From Clostridiaceae bacterium (GTDB taxonomy: Bacteria; Bacillota; Clostridia; Oscillospirales; Acutalibacteraceae), in the NCBI GenBank assembly GCA_016281115.1, contig JAEEHZ010000033.1:1-6204 (forward strand): a stretch of DNA of 6,204 nucleotides, written 5' to 3'. Below, piece after piece: positions 1 to 5,211 of this stretch. A program made the position numbers and the translations under genes. Numbering within the stretch: the stretch's first letter is position 1; each line of letters begins with the position of its first letter. Under the pieces are notes generated by a model. It made no database searches, was not told the origin of the DNA, and worked only from the letters and a program-made list of their open reading frames with translations.

Positions 1-1665
1 GCCTTAAAGCACGCGCACGAAAAGGGCATAATCCACCGTGATATAAAGCCCCAAAACATAATGCTTTTGCAGGACGGAACAATTAAAGTTACCGATTTCG
101 GAATTGCACGTTTTTCAAATAAAGAAACACGTACAATGACAGACAAGGCGATAGGCTCCGTGCATTATATAGCACCCGAACAGGCAAGAGGGGATATAAC
201 CGACAATAAATCGGACTTGTACTCAGTCGGCGTTATGATGTATGAATTGCTTACGGGCAAACTGCCTTTTGAGGCAGACAACGCTGTTTCCGTTGCTATA
301 ATGCAGCTTCAAACAGACCCCAAGCCGTTAAAAGAAATAAATCCCGAAATACCCGACGGCCTTGAAGAGATAACCTTAAAGGCAATGCAGAAAAACCCCG
401 CAAAGCGCTACGCAAGCGCAGACGAAATGCTTGCAGATATTGAAATGTTCAGACAAAACCCGAGCATTAAATTTCAGTACACATATTTTGACGACGATAC
501 ATCAGACAAATACGCTACTGCAATATCAAATATAAGAAGCAACAGCTTTGAGGACAGCTATGATACGATTGAAGATATAGAAGAGGGCGAAGAAGATATA
601 AAAACAGCCCGCAGCCCTGTTATGCCGGTAATACTCGGTGCAGTAACAGCACTGGTATTGATTTTGCTCATTTTTACGGTGGCGGGAGTGACACGAAGCT
701 GTTCTAAAACCGTAGAAGATGTTGACGTACCGCTTCTTGTAGGATTGAATTACAAAAATCAGGTAGAGAATAACTCTAAATATAACTTTACGTGGAATAT
801 ACAAAGCGCCTATGACGAAAATAAGCCGATAGGCGAGATCTTGGAGCAAAACCCGAAAGCAGGCAGCAAAAAGATAAAGGTAGGCTCTGAGATAACAATA
901 ACCGTAAACAGCTCTGAGATAAATACCGTAGTGCCGGGTATAATCGGGCTTGAGGAAGAGGATGCCATAGCGAGAATCACAAAAAACAGCCTCGGTTATG
1001 AAATAATTGAGGTTATAGATGATAATACCGCCAAAGGCTATGTAGTATCAAGCTCACCGAAGCCCGGAACAGAAGTTTTTGTAGACTCAACCGTAACGGT
1101 GTATGTGAGCACAGGTACTACAATAGACCAAATAGAGGTTCCCTATCTTGTAGACTGCACAATGAGCGAAGCGCAAAACAAACTTAATCAGCTTGGACTT
1201 GCGCTCGGCGGCAGCGAATACGAAGAAAACGATGCAAAAAAGGATACAATCATTTCTCAAAGTCCCCTTTGGGGAGCAAAGGTAAGCAAGGGTACAAAGG
1301 TTTCCATAGTTTTAAGCTCCGGACCTTCCGAAGAAACGACCCTTAAGCAAACAATACCTATGCCGGACTATAACGGCGAGATAAGCTATAAGGTAATTGT
1401 AGGCGACAGCGAGATAATAAGAGACAGAACAATAAATCCCTCAAGCTTTACGGACAATGTTATAGAGCGCAAGGGTAAAACCGATACAACAGAAAGAATA
1501 ACCGTAGAATTAAACGGCGAAGTTTACAGAATTTATACCTTTGATTATAAGAACAAAAAGATAATAACGGAAAAAGAAGTTGATTTTGTGCCGCCCGCAG
1601 ACGATACACCCACATCCGACACGGAGAATACAATTTCTGCGGACGATGCTTCGGCAGGCGAATAA
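1..1665 (+). CDS. prkC: PASTA-domain Ser/Thr protein kinase (PrkC/StkP type), 5'-truncated by the window
   Basis: This is a membrane Hanks-type Ser/Thr kinase of the family that senses muropeptides or lipid II and phosphorylates cell-wall, division and translation proteins. The frame is open from base 1, before the first ATG at 61, so the gene starts upstream. The 554 residues seen begin at the catalytic loop HRDIKPQN (about 12-19), followed by DFG (32-34), a Thr-rich activation loop and GSVHYIAPEQ (52-61). The kinase C-lobe ends near residue 150. An acidic juxtamembrane linker and one transmembrane helix (about 207-231) follow. Outside the cell are three PASTA repeats (about 242-306, 308-376 and 378-440), a further beta-rich region, and a low-complexity Asp/Thr/Ser tail. 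The N-lobe, with its glycine loop and ATP-binding Lys, is not in the window. The stop lies 2 nt before rsgA, which implies co-transcription. In Firmicutes the partner phosphatase prpC usually lies just upstream; that cannot be seen here. Confidence 0.95.
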   Translation, partial: ALKHAHEKGIIHRDIKPQNIMLLQDGTIKVTDFGIARFSNKETRTMTDKAIGSVHYIAPEQARGDITDNKSDLYSVGVMMYELLTGKLPFEADNAVSVAIMQLQTDPKPLKEINPEIPDGLEEITLKAMQKNPAKRYASADEMLADIEMFRQNPSIKFQYTYFDDDTSDKYATAISNIRSNSFEDSYDTIEDIEEGEEDIKTARSPVMPVILGAVTALVLILLIFTVAGVTRSCSKTVEDVDVPLLVGLNYKNQVENNSKYNFTWNIQSAYDENKPIGEILEQNPKAGSKKIKVGSEITITVNSSEINTVVPGIIGLEEEDAIARITKNSLGYEIIEVIDDNTAKGYVVSSSPKPGTEVFVDSTVTVYVSTGTTIDQIEVPYLVDCTMSEAQNKLNQLGLALGGSEYEENDAKKDTIISQSPLWGAKVSKGTKVSIVLSSGPSEETTLKQTIPMPDYNGEISYKVIVGDSEIIRDRTINPSSFTDNVIERKGKTDTTERITVELNGEVYRIYTFDYKNKKIITEKEVDFVPPADDTPTSDTENTISADDASAGE

Positions 1666-1667
1666 AA

Positions 1668-2558
1668 ATGAATAAAGAACAGAAAAAAGGGTTAATAACA
1701 AAAGCAACTGGCGGATTTTATTATGTTGATACGGAAAACGCGGTTTATGAGTGCAAGGCACGCGGCGTTTTCAGAAAAAACAGTATTTCTCCCGTTGTAG
1801 GAGACGTTGTTACAATAGAGATTCCCGAAGAGGGGTATGCGTTGATAAGCAATATAGAAAAGCGCAAGAATTATATTGTGCGTCCTCCGCTTTCCAATAT
1901 AGACAATCTGGTTTTGGTGGTGTCTACTACCGAGCCTGAGCCAAATGCGCTTATTATTGACAAAATGCTTGCCGTTGCCGAAATAAATGATATAACTCCA
2001 ATAATCGTATTCACAAAAGCAGATTTGAAGCAATCCTGCGGTTTAGAGCAAATATACCGTGATTCGGGATTTGATGTGTTCAGCTGTTCCGAAGGTATAA
2101 TGGAGAATAAAGATTCATTTCTTAAATTGCTTTGCGGCAATAAGATAACTGCCCTTACGGGAAATTCGGGCGTTGGTAAATCTACGCTTATAAACGGTCT
2201 TTTTCCGGATTTGTGTCTGCAAACGGGAGATATTAGCAAAAAGCTCGGCAGAGGCCGCCACACGACCAGAACGGTAGAGCTTTTTAAAACGGGAGATTTT
2301 TACATAGCAGATACGCCCGGGTTTTCCACCTTTGATATGCAAAGGTACGATATAAAGAAGAAAGAAGAACTTGCATATTGCTTTAGGGAATTTAACGATT
2401 ATATAGGAATGTGCAAATATTCTACATGTACTCATATTTGTGAGCCGGGCTGTGCCGTGATAAACGCGCTGAATGACGGACATATCCACAAAAGCAGGTA
2501 TAACAGCTATTGCTCTATGTATAATGAGATAAAAGATTTAAAGGACTGGATGGAATAG
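1668..2558 (+). CDS. rsgA: Ribosome small subunit-dependent GTPase A
   Basis: RsgA (YjeQ/CpgA) is a cytoplasmic GTPase that checks late maturation of the 30S subunit; its GTPase is activated by the small subunit. The 296-residue length is normal. The order of motifs shows the circular permutation typical of the family: an N-terminal OB-fold region (about 1-70), then G4 TKAD (116-119), G1/P-loop GNSGVGKST (165-173) and G3 DTPG (215-218). The C-terminal zinc site fits C249-x4-C254-x-H256-x5-C262. The ATG at 1668 lies 2 nt after the kinase stop. No strong separate ribosome binding site is visible, so translation is probably coupled to the kinase gene. Kinase followed by rsgA is a conserved Firmicutes order, and in Bacillus RsgA/CpgA is a known PrkC substrate. 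The usual next gene, rpe, is absent. Confidence 0.97.
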   Translation: MNKEQKKGLITKATGGFYYVDTENAVYECKARGVFRKNSISPVVGDVVTIEIPEEGYALISNIEKRKNYIVRPPLSNIDNLVLVVSTTEPEPNALIIDKMLAVAEINDITPIIVFTKADLKQSCGLEQIYRDSGFDVFSCSEGIMENKDSFLKLLCGNKITALTGNSGVGKSTLINGLFPDLCLQTGDISKKLGRGRHTTRTVELFKTGDFYIADTPGFSTFDMQRYDIKKKEELAYCFREFNDYIGMCKYSTCTHICEPGCAVINALNDGHIHKSRYNSYCSMYNEIKDLKDWME

Positions 2559-2625
2559 CTTTCCGCATTTTTGGAGGCTTGACCTTCAGTGATACTATCA
2601 AACAGTGGCGTCAAAATATGGATCA

Positions 2626-2643
2626 CAAAACAAATTTGTTTTG
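2626..2643. repeat. 18-bp perfect AT-rich palindrome in the rsgA-tRNA gap
   Basis: The 180-nt stretch between rsgA and the tRNA gene contains no gene. It holds the uninterrupted palindrome CAAAACAAATTTGTTTTG, about 25 bp upstream of the tRNA promoter -35 box, and a smaller interrupted one (TGATA-C-TATCA, 2590-2600). As RNA the larger one could form a 7-bp stem with an AATT loop, but it is too AT-rich for a convincing terminator. It could be a protein binding site or chance. Confidence 0.4.
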
Positions 2644-2667
2644 CTCTTTATTTCTTTGCAAAATATA

Positions 2668-2697
2668 TTGACATTTGCCCCGGATTTGTGGTATTAT
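2668..2697 (+). promoter_or_regulatory. Sigma-A promoter of the tRNA-Trp unit
   Basis: A perfect -35 box TTGACA (2668-2673) is followed after 18 bp by TATTAT (2692-2697), which has five of six consensus bases. It lies about 40 bp upstream of the mature tRNA and fits a strong vegetative promoter. The overlapping TATACT (2695-2700) would give a 21-bp spacer and is a poorer choice. Confidence 0.8.
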
Positions 2698-2702
2698 ACT
2701 CT

Positions 2703-2725
2703 CCGCAAGTGAAAACACCTTGCGG
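2703..2725 (+). other. Hairpin in the 5' leader of the tRNA transcript
   Basis: CCGCAAG (2703-2709) pairs perfectly with CTTGCGG (2719-2725) around a 9-nt loop. A further TG/CA pairing with one bulged C is possible. It lies exactly where transcription would begin, so it would form the 5' end of the pre-tRNA. No T-run follows, so it is not a terminator. It may protect the precursor's 5' end or influence RNase P processing; this role is inference. Confidence 0.55.
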
Positions 2726-2738
2726 TAAGTGAATATTT

Positions 2739-2814
2739 AGGGGTATAGCTCAGTTGGTAGAGCAGCGGTCTCCAAAACCGCGTGCCGAGGGTTCAAGTCC
2801 TTCTGCCCCTGCCA
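2739..2814 (+). tRNA. trnW: tRNA-Trp (anticodon CCA)
   Basis: A complete 76-nt cloverleaf can be folded by hand. The acceptor stem AGGGGTA/TGCCCCT has seven pairs including one G-T wobble. The D stem is GCTC/GAGC and the anticodon stem is GCGGT/ACCGC. The loop CTCCAAA places anticodon CCA at 2772-2774, which decodes UGG (Trp). The T arm has the loop TTCAAGT. The discriminator is G, as expected for bacterial tRNA-Trp, and the 3' CCA is encoded. The gene stands alone with its own promoter and terminator, not in the tRNA-Trp/secE/nusG arrangement common elsewhere. Confidence 0.97.
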
Positions 2815-2819
2815 AAAGC

Positions 2820-2851
2820 CCGTCTTCCTGCTTTAGCAGGAGGACGGTTTT
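2820..2851 (+). terminator. Intrinsic terminator of tRNA-Trp
   Basis: A 12-bp stem (CCGTCTTCCTGC with GCAGGAGGACGG, one G-T pair) closes a TTTA loop and is followed by TTTT. It begins 6 nt after the tRNA CCA end, so the tRNA is a monocistronic unit. Confidence 0.92.
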
Positions 2852-2867
2852 ACTATAGTGTAAATGT

Positions 2868-2990
2868 CTCGAACCCGAGGCACACAGGCGTGCCGGGCTT
2901 CACCGCCGAAGCGCCGCCGGTGGCGGATGAAGCGAGGCGGTGATGCAGCAGCGGTCAAAATTGCGCCTTTAAGAACTTGTTAGGTACAAG
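2868..2990 (+). other. GC-rich island with hairpins, possible structured RNA or dispersed repeat
   Basis: Bases 2871-2956 are about 72% GC by hand count, far above the AT-rich flanks. Hairpins can be drawn side by side: 2874-2897 (CCC and GGCAC pairing with GTGCC and GGG, with a two-base bulge); 2900-2943, with TCACCGCC/GGCGGTGA as outer stem and CCGCC-GGT-GGCGG as inner stem; and 2976-2990 (CTTGT/ACAAG). An open frame of 39 codons (2864-2983) runs through it, very rich in Arg and Lys, but it has no ribosome binding site and is probably a by-product of GC richness. Strand is arbitrary. I do not recognise a named RNA or repeat family. It is either a structured RNA downstream of the tRNA terminator or a small dispersed repeat. 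The rest of the gap to 3027 shows nothing. Confidence 0.4.
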
Positions 2991-3027
2991 ATCGTGTATT
3001 TCAGAATTAATCTATACAATAATCGCT

Positions 3028-3056
3028 TTGATTTTTTATATAAATAATGATATAAT
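3028..3056 (+). promoter_or_regulatory. Sigma-A promoter of the YcxB-like gene
   Basis: TTGATT (3028-3033) and a perfect TATAAT (3051-3056) are separated by 17 bp. Transcription should start near 3063, leaving a leader of under 20 nt that contains little besides the ribosome binding site. Confidence 0.72.
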
Positions 3057-3067
3057 CATGTGGGAGC

Positions 3068-3076
3068 GGAGGTGAT
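3068..3076 (+). promoter_or_regulatory. Ribosome binding site deciding between overlapping ATG and GTG starts
   Basis: GGAGGTGAT is close to a full complement of the 16S rRNA 3' end. It lies 7 nt before GTG 3080-3082 (measured from GGAGG) and 5 nt before the overlapping ATG 3078-3080. The ATG frame stops after 16 codons (TAA 3126-3128), so the GTG is the productive start. Confidence 0.8.
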
Positions 3077-3079
3077 AAT

Positions 3080-3586
3080 GTGGAATCACTATTTGAAAAC
3101 AGACACATCGCTGACAAACAAATGTTAAAAGACTTGTATCGCTATGTTTTCTTTCTGCGTAAGCCGGTAATCGTTTGTTATGCGGTTTTATTCTTTTGTT
3201 TAATTGTGGATGCAATTCAGTGGATATATGCAAAAAATTCATTTGCGCTGACCGGTATGGTTTTTTTAGTGCCGTTATTTTTTTTGTTTATGATATTACG
3301 CTATAATCATGTCGTAAACACCACCATCAAAAGAAACATCGAGTTGCATGGCAAAGAAGTATCGGTCAAAACAGACGTATATAATGATTTTTTTCAGATT
3401 ACATCATCAACCGGTTCAGTATATAAAATAGACTTTTACAATATCGAAAAAGTAATGCAGACAAAAAAGCTTATTCTACTTATGTCAAAGGAAAAACAGA
3501 TCTTTGTACTTTCGAAGGACGGATTTACAAAAGGTACGCCGCATGAGTTTTTGGCTTTTTTGAAACGTAAAGGTTACAGAATTTGA
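3080..3586 (+). CDS. Small two-pass membrane protein, YcxB-like
   Basis: This 168-residue protein begins at GTG 3080 and reaches a TGA at 3584-3586. It has a short polar N-terminus, two hydrophobic helices (about 29-50 and 56-73) separated by a five-residue turn, and a soluble C-terminal part of about 95 residues. That part alternates short beta-type strands (around SVKTDVYNDFFQI, YKIDFYNIEKV and IFVLSKDGF) and ends in a helix with a basic tip. Two N-terminal helices followed by a small beta domain with a late F/W-x-x-I motif and a final 'lpk.gf' segment is the pattern of the YcxB-like domain family, whose function is not established. The gene has its own promoter and no partner gene on the same strand, so context does not help. 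The family assignment is from the general pattern, not a search. Confidence 0.85.
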   Translation: MESLFENRHIADKQMLKDLYRYVFFLRKPVIVCYAVLFFCLIVDAIQWIYAKNSFALTGMVFLVPLFFLFMILRYNHVVNTTIKRNIELHGKEVSVKTDVYNDFFQITSSTGSVYKIDFYNIEKVMQTKKLILLMSKEKQIFVLSKDGFTKGTPHEFLAFLKRKGYRI

Positions 3587-3636
3587 CTTTAAGTAAAAGA
3601 ATACGGAAAAAATTTAATGGCTTTTTTATGCTTCAC

Positions 3637-3681
3637 GGTGTGCAATTAAGTCAGGAGGAGCCTGCGACAAATTGCATCACC
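3637..3681 (+). other. Long bulged hairpin downstream of the YcxB-like gene
   Basis: GGTGTGCAATT (3637-3647) can pair with AATTGCA-T-CACC (3670-3681), giving 11 pairs with one bulged T. Inside, CAGG/CCTG (3652-3655 with 3661-3664) closes the loop AGGAG. The terminator hairpin at 3686-3713 abuts it. It could be the structured 3' end of the YcxB-like mRNA or the body of a small RNA. I found no convincing promoter just upstream. It does not match a riboswitch that I recognise. Confidence 0.4.
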
Positions 3682-3685
3682 CAAT

Positions 3686-3721
3686 TCGCGCTTGGATTTT
3701 TGTCTGAGCGCGATATTTTTT
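3686..3721 (+). terminator. Intrinsic terminator after the YcxB-like gene
   Basis: TCGCGCTT (3686-3693) pairs with GAGCGCGA (3706-3713), including one G-T pair, over a 12-nt loop. TA and then six T residues (3716-3721) follow. This is the first convincing plus-strand terminator after the YcxB-like stop, about 100 nt downstream of it. Confidence 0.75.
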
Positions 3722-3757
3722 GCCTGTCATAATGCTTTTTTATATTTATTCGGCAAT

Positions 3758-3798
3758 GGAAAAACAAAGCAGACACCGTTTTGGTGCCTGCATTTTTT
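3758..3798. terminator. Bidirectional intrinsic terminator; 3' end of the Asn-rich gene
   Basis: GCAG-A-CACC (3769-3777) pairs with GGTG-C-CTGC (3783-3791), four plus four pairs around one mismatch with a GTTTT loop. On the plus strand six T residues follow (3793-3798). On the minus strand the tract read after the stem is CTTTGTTTTT (complement of 3759-3768). It begins 28 nt past the stop of the minus-strand Asn-rich gene and should end that transcript. Confidence 0.75.
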
Positions 3799-3819
3799 GT
3801 ACCGTCAATGAAACAACAT

Positions 3820-3975
3820 TTATCTGTTTTGGTTGTTCTGGTTATTTCTGTTGTTGTCATTATTGCGGTTGCTTTTGTTGTTATTGTTTTGATTGTTTCT
3901 GTCGTTATTGTTGTTGTTATTGTTGTTCTGATTTTGATTGTTTTGGTTGTTTTTGTTGTATTCGTTATTGTTCAT
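3820..3975 (-). CDS. 51-residue asparagine/glutamine-rich small protein
   Basis: A short minus-strand frame runs from ATG (3975-3973) to TAA (3822-3820). Of 51 residues 33 are Asn and 6 are Gln; the rest are mostly Arg, Lys and Asp with one Tyr, one Glu and one Ser. It starts MNNNEYNKNNQ, has a run of eight Asn, and ends NNQNNQNR. There is no signal peptide or hydrophobic segment. Three things support a real gene. GAGGTGA (3987-3981) sits 8 nt before the ATG. A terminator lies 28 nt after the stop. Codons are mixed (23 AAC to 10 AAT, CAA and CAG), so it is not a pure trinucleotide repeat. Function is unknown. Its composition and size recall small polar spore or coat-associated peptides of Firmicutes (inference), in line with the sporulation-like promoter upstream. 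Long plus-strand frames here (for example Val/Ile-rich 3781-4002) are its antisense shadow. Confidence 0.7.
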   Translation of the reverse strand: MNNNEYNKNNQNNQNQNNNNNNNNDRNNQNNNNKSNRNNDNNRNNQNNQNR

Positions 3976-3996
3976 CTTTTTCACCTCTGCTTTCAA

Positions 3997-4028
3997 GAAT
4001 AGTTTTTCTATTTTATCGCAAACTATTC
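3997..4028. promoter_or_regulatory. Divergent regulatory inverted repeat / paired sigma-G-like promoters
   Basis: GAATAGTTT (3997-4005) and AAACTATTC (4020-4028) form a perfect 9-bp inverted repeat with a 14-nt spacer, between the divergent starts at 3975 and 4054. On the plus strand it reads AGAATA-17 nt-CAAACTA. On the minus strand it reads TGAATA (4029-4024)-17 nt-AAAACTA (4006-4000). Both resemble the sigma-G type (TGAATA, 17-18 nt, CATACTA); the -10 matches are 6/7 and 5/7. Each would give a leader of about 20-25 nt with the ribosome binding site in place. Alternatively the repeat is an operator for a dimeric regulator. No good sigma-A promoter is visible in this gap. Confidence 0.4.
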
Positions 4029-4053
4029 ATAGAAAGAAAAAAAGGTGATGAAT

Positions 4054-5211
4054 ATGTTATTAATCAAAAACGGAACAATCCATACAATGGAGGATGAAAC
4101 TTCATTTATCGGAGACATACTGATCGATAAAGGAAAAATTATAGAAATAAAAGAAAAAATATCAATTAGTAAAAACGTGGAAATAATTGATGCAACAGGC
4201 AAAAACGTATTTCCCGGGTTTATTGATGCGCATAGTCATATCGGCATTGCGGAGGAAAAGACCACTGCACAGGTGGACACCAGCAACGAAGGCACTACAC
4301 CTGTTACGCCCGAGTTGAGAGCAATTGATTGCATCAATCCTATGGACAGCGCTTTTCATAATGCGCTCGCTTCCGGTATTACAGGCGTTATGGCAGGTCC
4401 CGGAAGTGCCAACGCTGTCGGCGGACAGTTCGCTTTTATCAAAACAGCCGGACGATGTATTGATGATATGATCGTGCTGGCGCCTGCTGCCATAAAAATT
4501 GCTTTCGGTGAAAATCCCATGACCAACTACGGATTAAACGGAAATATGCCATCCACACGTATGGGCATTGCCTCGCTCATTCGCAAGGAGCTGTATAAAG
4601 CAAAGCAATACTTTCAGCAAGAAGGTGATCAGGGGTGGCAGCGGGATTTTCAACTTGAATGTTACCGTCCGCTGTTTGAGAAAAAAATACCGTTAAAAGC
4701 TCATGTGCACCGAACTGACGATATTTTCACAGCCATCAGGATTGCCAAAGAATTTGACCTTGATCTCACGCTTGACCACTGTACCGAAGGCCATCTTATA
4801 CCGGAGGAAATCGCCAAAAGCGGCTTTTCTGCTATCGTTGGACCGTCTTTAGCCTCCAGAACCAAGGACGAGGTGAGCTTTTCTGATTTTGCAACGGTGG
4901 GTATTCTTCAAAAAGCAGGCGTGACGGTTGCCATAACGTGCGACCACCCTGTTTCAAGAATCCAATATCTTCCGCTGTGTGCCGGCATCGCCGTTAAAGA
5001 AGGTATGGAATATTGGGCGGCGCTACGCTCCATCACAATTGATGCCGCACGCATCTGCCATGTTGACAAAAGGGTAGGCAGCCTTTCGGCAGGAAAAGAT
5101 GCAGATGTTGTTATCTGGGAGGGAAATCCGCTGGAGATCGCCTCTTCGGTATATATGACCATTGTTAACGGCAAAGTAGAGTGGAATGACAATAACAGGA
5201 GCGAAAAGTAA
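4054..5211 (+). CDS. Amidohydrolase-superfamily metal-dependent hydrolase (imidazolonepropionase-like, COG1228 type)
   Basis: This is a probable cytoplasmic metal-dependent hydrolase that cleaves a cyclic or linear amide; the substrate is unknown. From ATG 4054 it has 385 residues, a normal length. Frames also begin at GTG 4045 and ATG 4048, but AAAGGTGA (4041-4048) is then the ribosome binding site. Its AAGG core lies 8 nt before ATG 4054, giving the typical start MLLIKNGTIHTM. An N-terminal beta segment precedes FPGFIDAHSHIG with the metal ligands H60 and H62. K148 in AIKIAFGENP is a candidate bridging Lys. HVH (217-219) and H242 in LDHCTEGH follow, with the catalytic Asp D297 in CDHPV. The C-terminus returns to the composite beta domain (VGSLSAGKDADVVIWEGNP). 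All expected active-site residues are present. Its stop overlaps the start of the dehydrogenase gene, so the two products probably act in one pathway. True imidazolonepropionase is unlikely because no other hut gene is nearby. Confidence 0.9.
   Translation: MLLIKNGTIHTMEDETSFIGDILIDKGKIIEIKEKISISKNVEIIDATGKNVFPGFIDAHSHIGIAEEKTTAQVDTSNEGTTPVTPELRAIDCINPMDSAFHNALASGITGVMAGPGSANAVGGQFAFIKTAGRCIDDMIVLAPAAIKIAFGENPMTNYGLNGNMPSTRMGIASLIRKELYKAKQYFQQEGDQGWQRDFQLECYRPLFEKKIPLKAHVHRTDDIFTAIRIAKEFDLDLTLDHCTEGHLIPEEIAKSGFSAIVGPSLASRTKDEVSFSDFATVGILQKAGVTVAITCDHPVSRIQYLPLCAGIAVKEGMEYWAALRSITIDAARICHVDKRVGSLSAGKDADVVIWEGNPLEIASSVYMTIVNGKVEWNDNNRSEK

Noticed and set aside
2557..2579. Terminator right after rsgA
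   Set aside because: The possible stem AGCTTTC/GGAGGCT relies on two G-T pairs, overlaps the stop codon and has no following T tract.
2739..2814. tRNA-Trp as attachment site of an integrated element
   Set aside because: No second copy of the tRNA 3' end and no integrase is present in the window.
2864..2894. Possible reverse-strand tRNA fragment because of GGTTCGAG in the complement
   Set aside because: The bases flanking GTTCGAG cannot form a T stem, and no acceptor or anticodon arm can be placed.
3651..3860. Minus-strand 69-codon frame overlapping the end of the Asn-rich gene
   Set aside because: It is out of frame with the better-supported gene, passes through two terminator hairpins, has no ribosome binding site and resembles no protein.
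3820..3975. Simple trinucleotide microsatellite or CRISPR-like repeat
   Set aside because: The triplets are irregular, with mixed synonymous codons and interspersed charged residues, and there is no regular repeat-spacer pattern.
4045..4053. GTG 4045 or ATG 4048 as start of the amidohydrolase
   Set aside because: Both lie inside the only good ribosome binding site (AAAGGTGA), which is correctly spaced for ATG 4054.
3720..4097. Plus-strand frame encoding a Cys-rich 125-residue product, and the Val/Ile-rich frame at 3781-4002
   Set aside because: Both are antisense readings of the Asn-rich minus-strand gene; AAC/AAT codons read backwards give GTT/ATT and TGTT-type repeats. Neither has a ribosome binding site, and the first runs into the amidohydrolase start.
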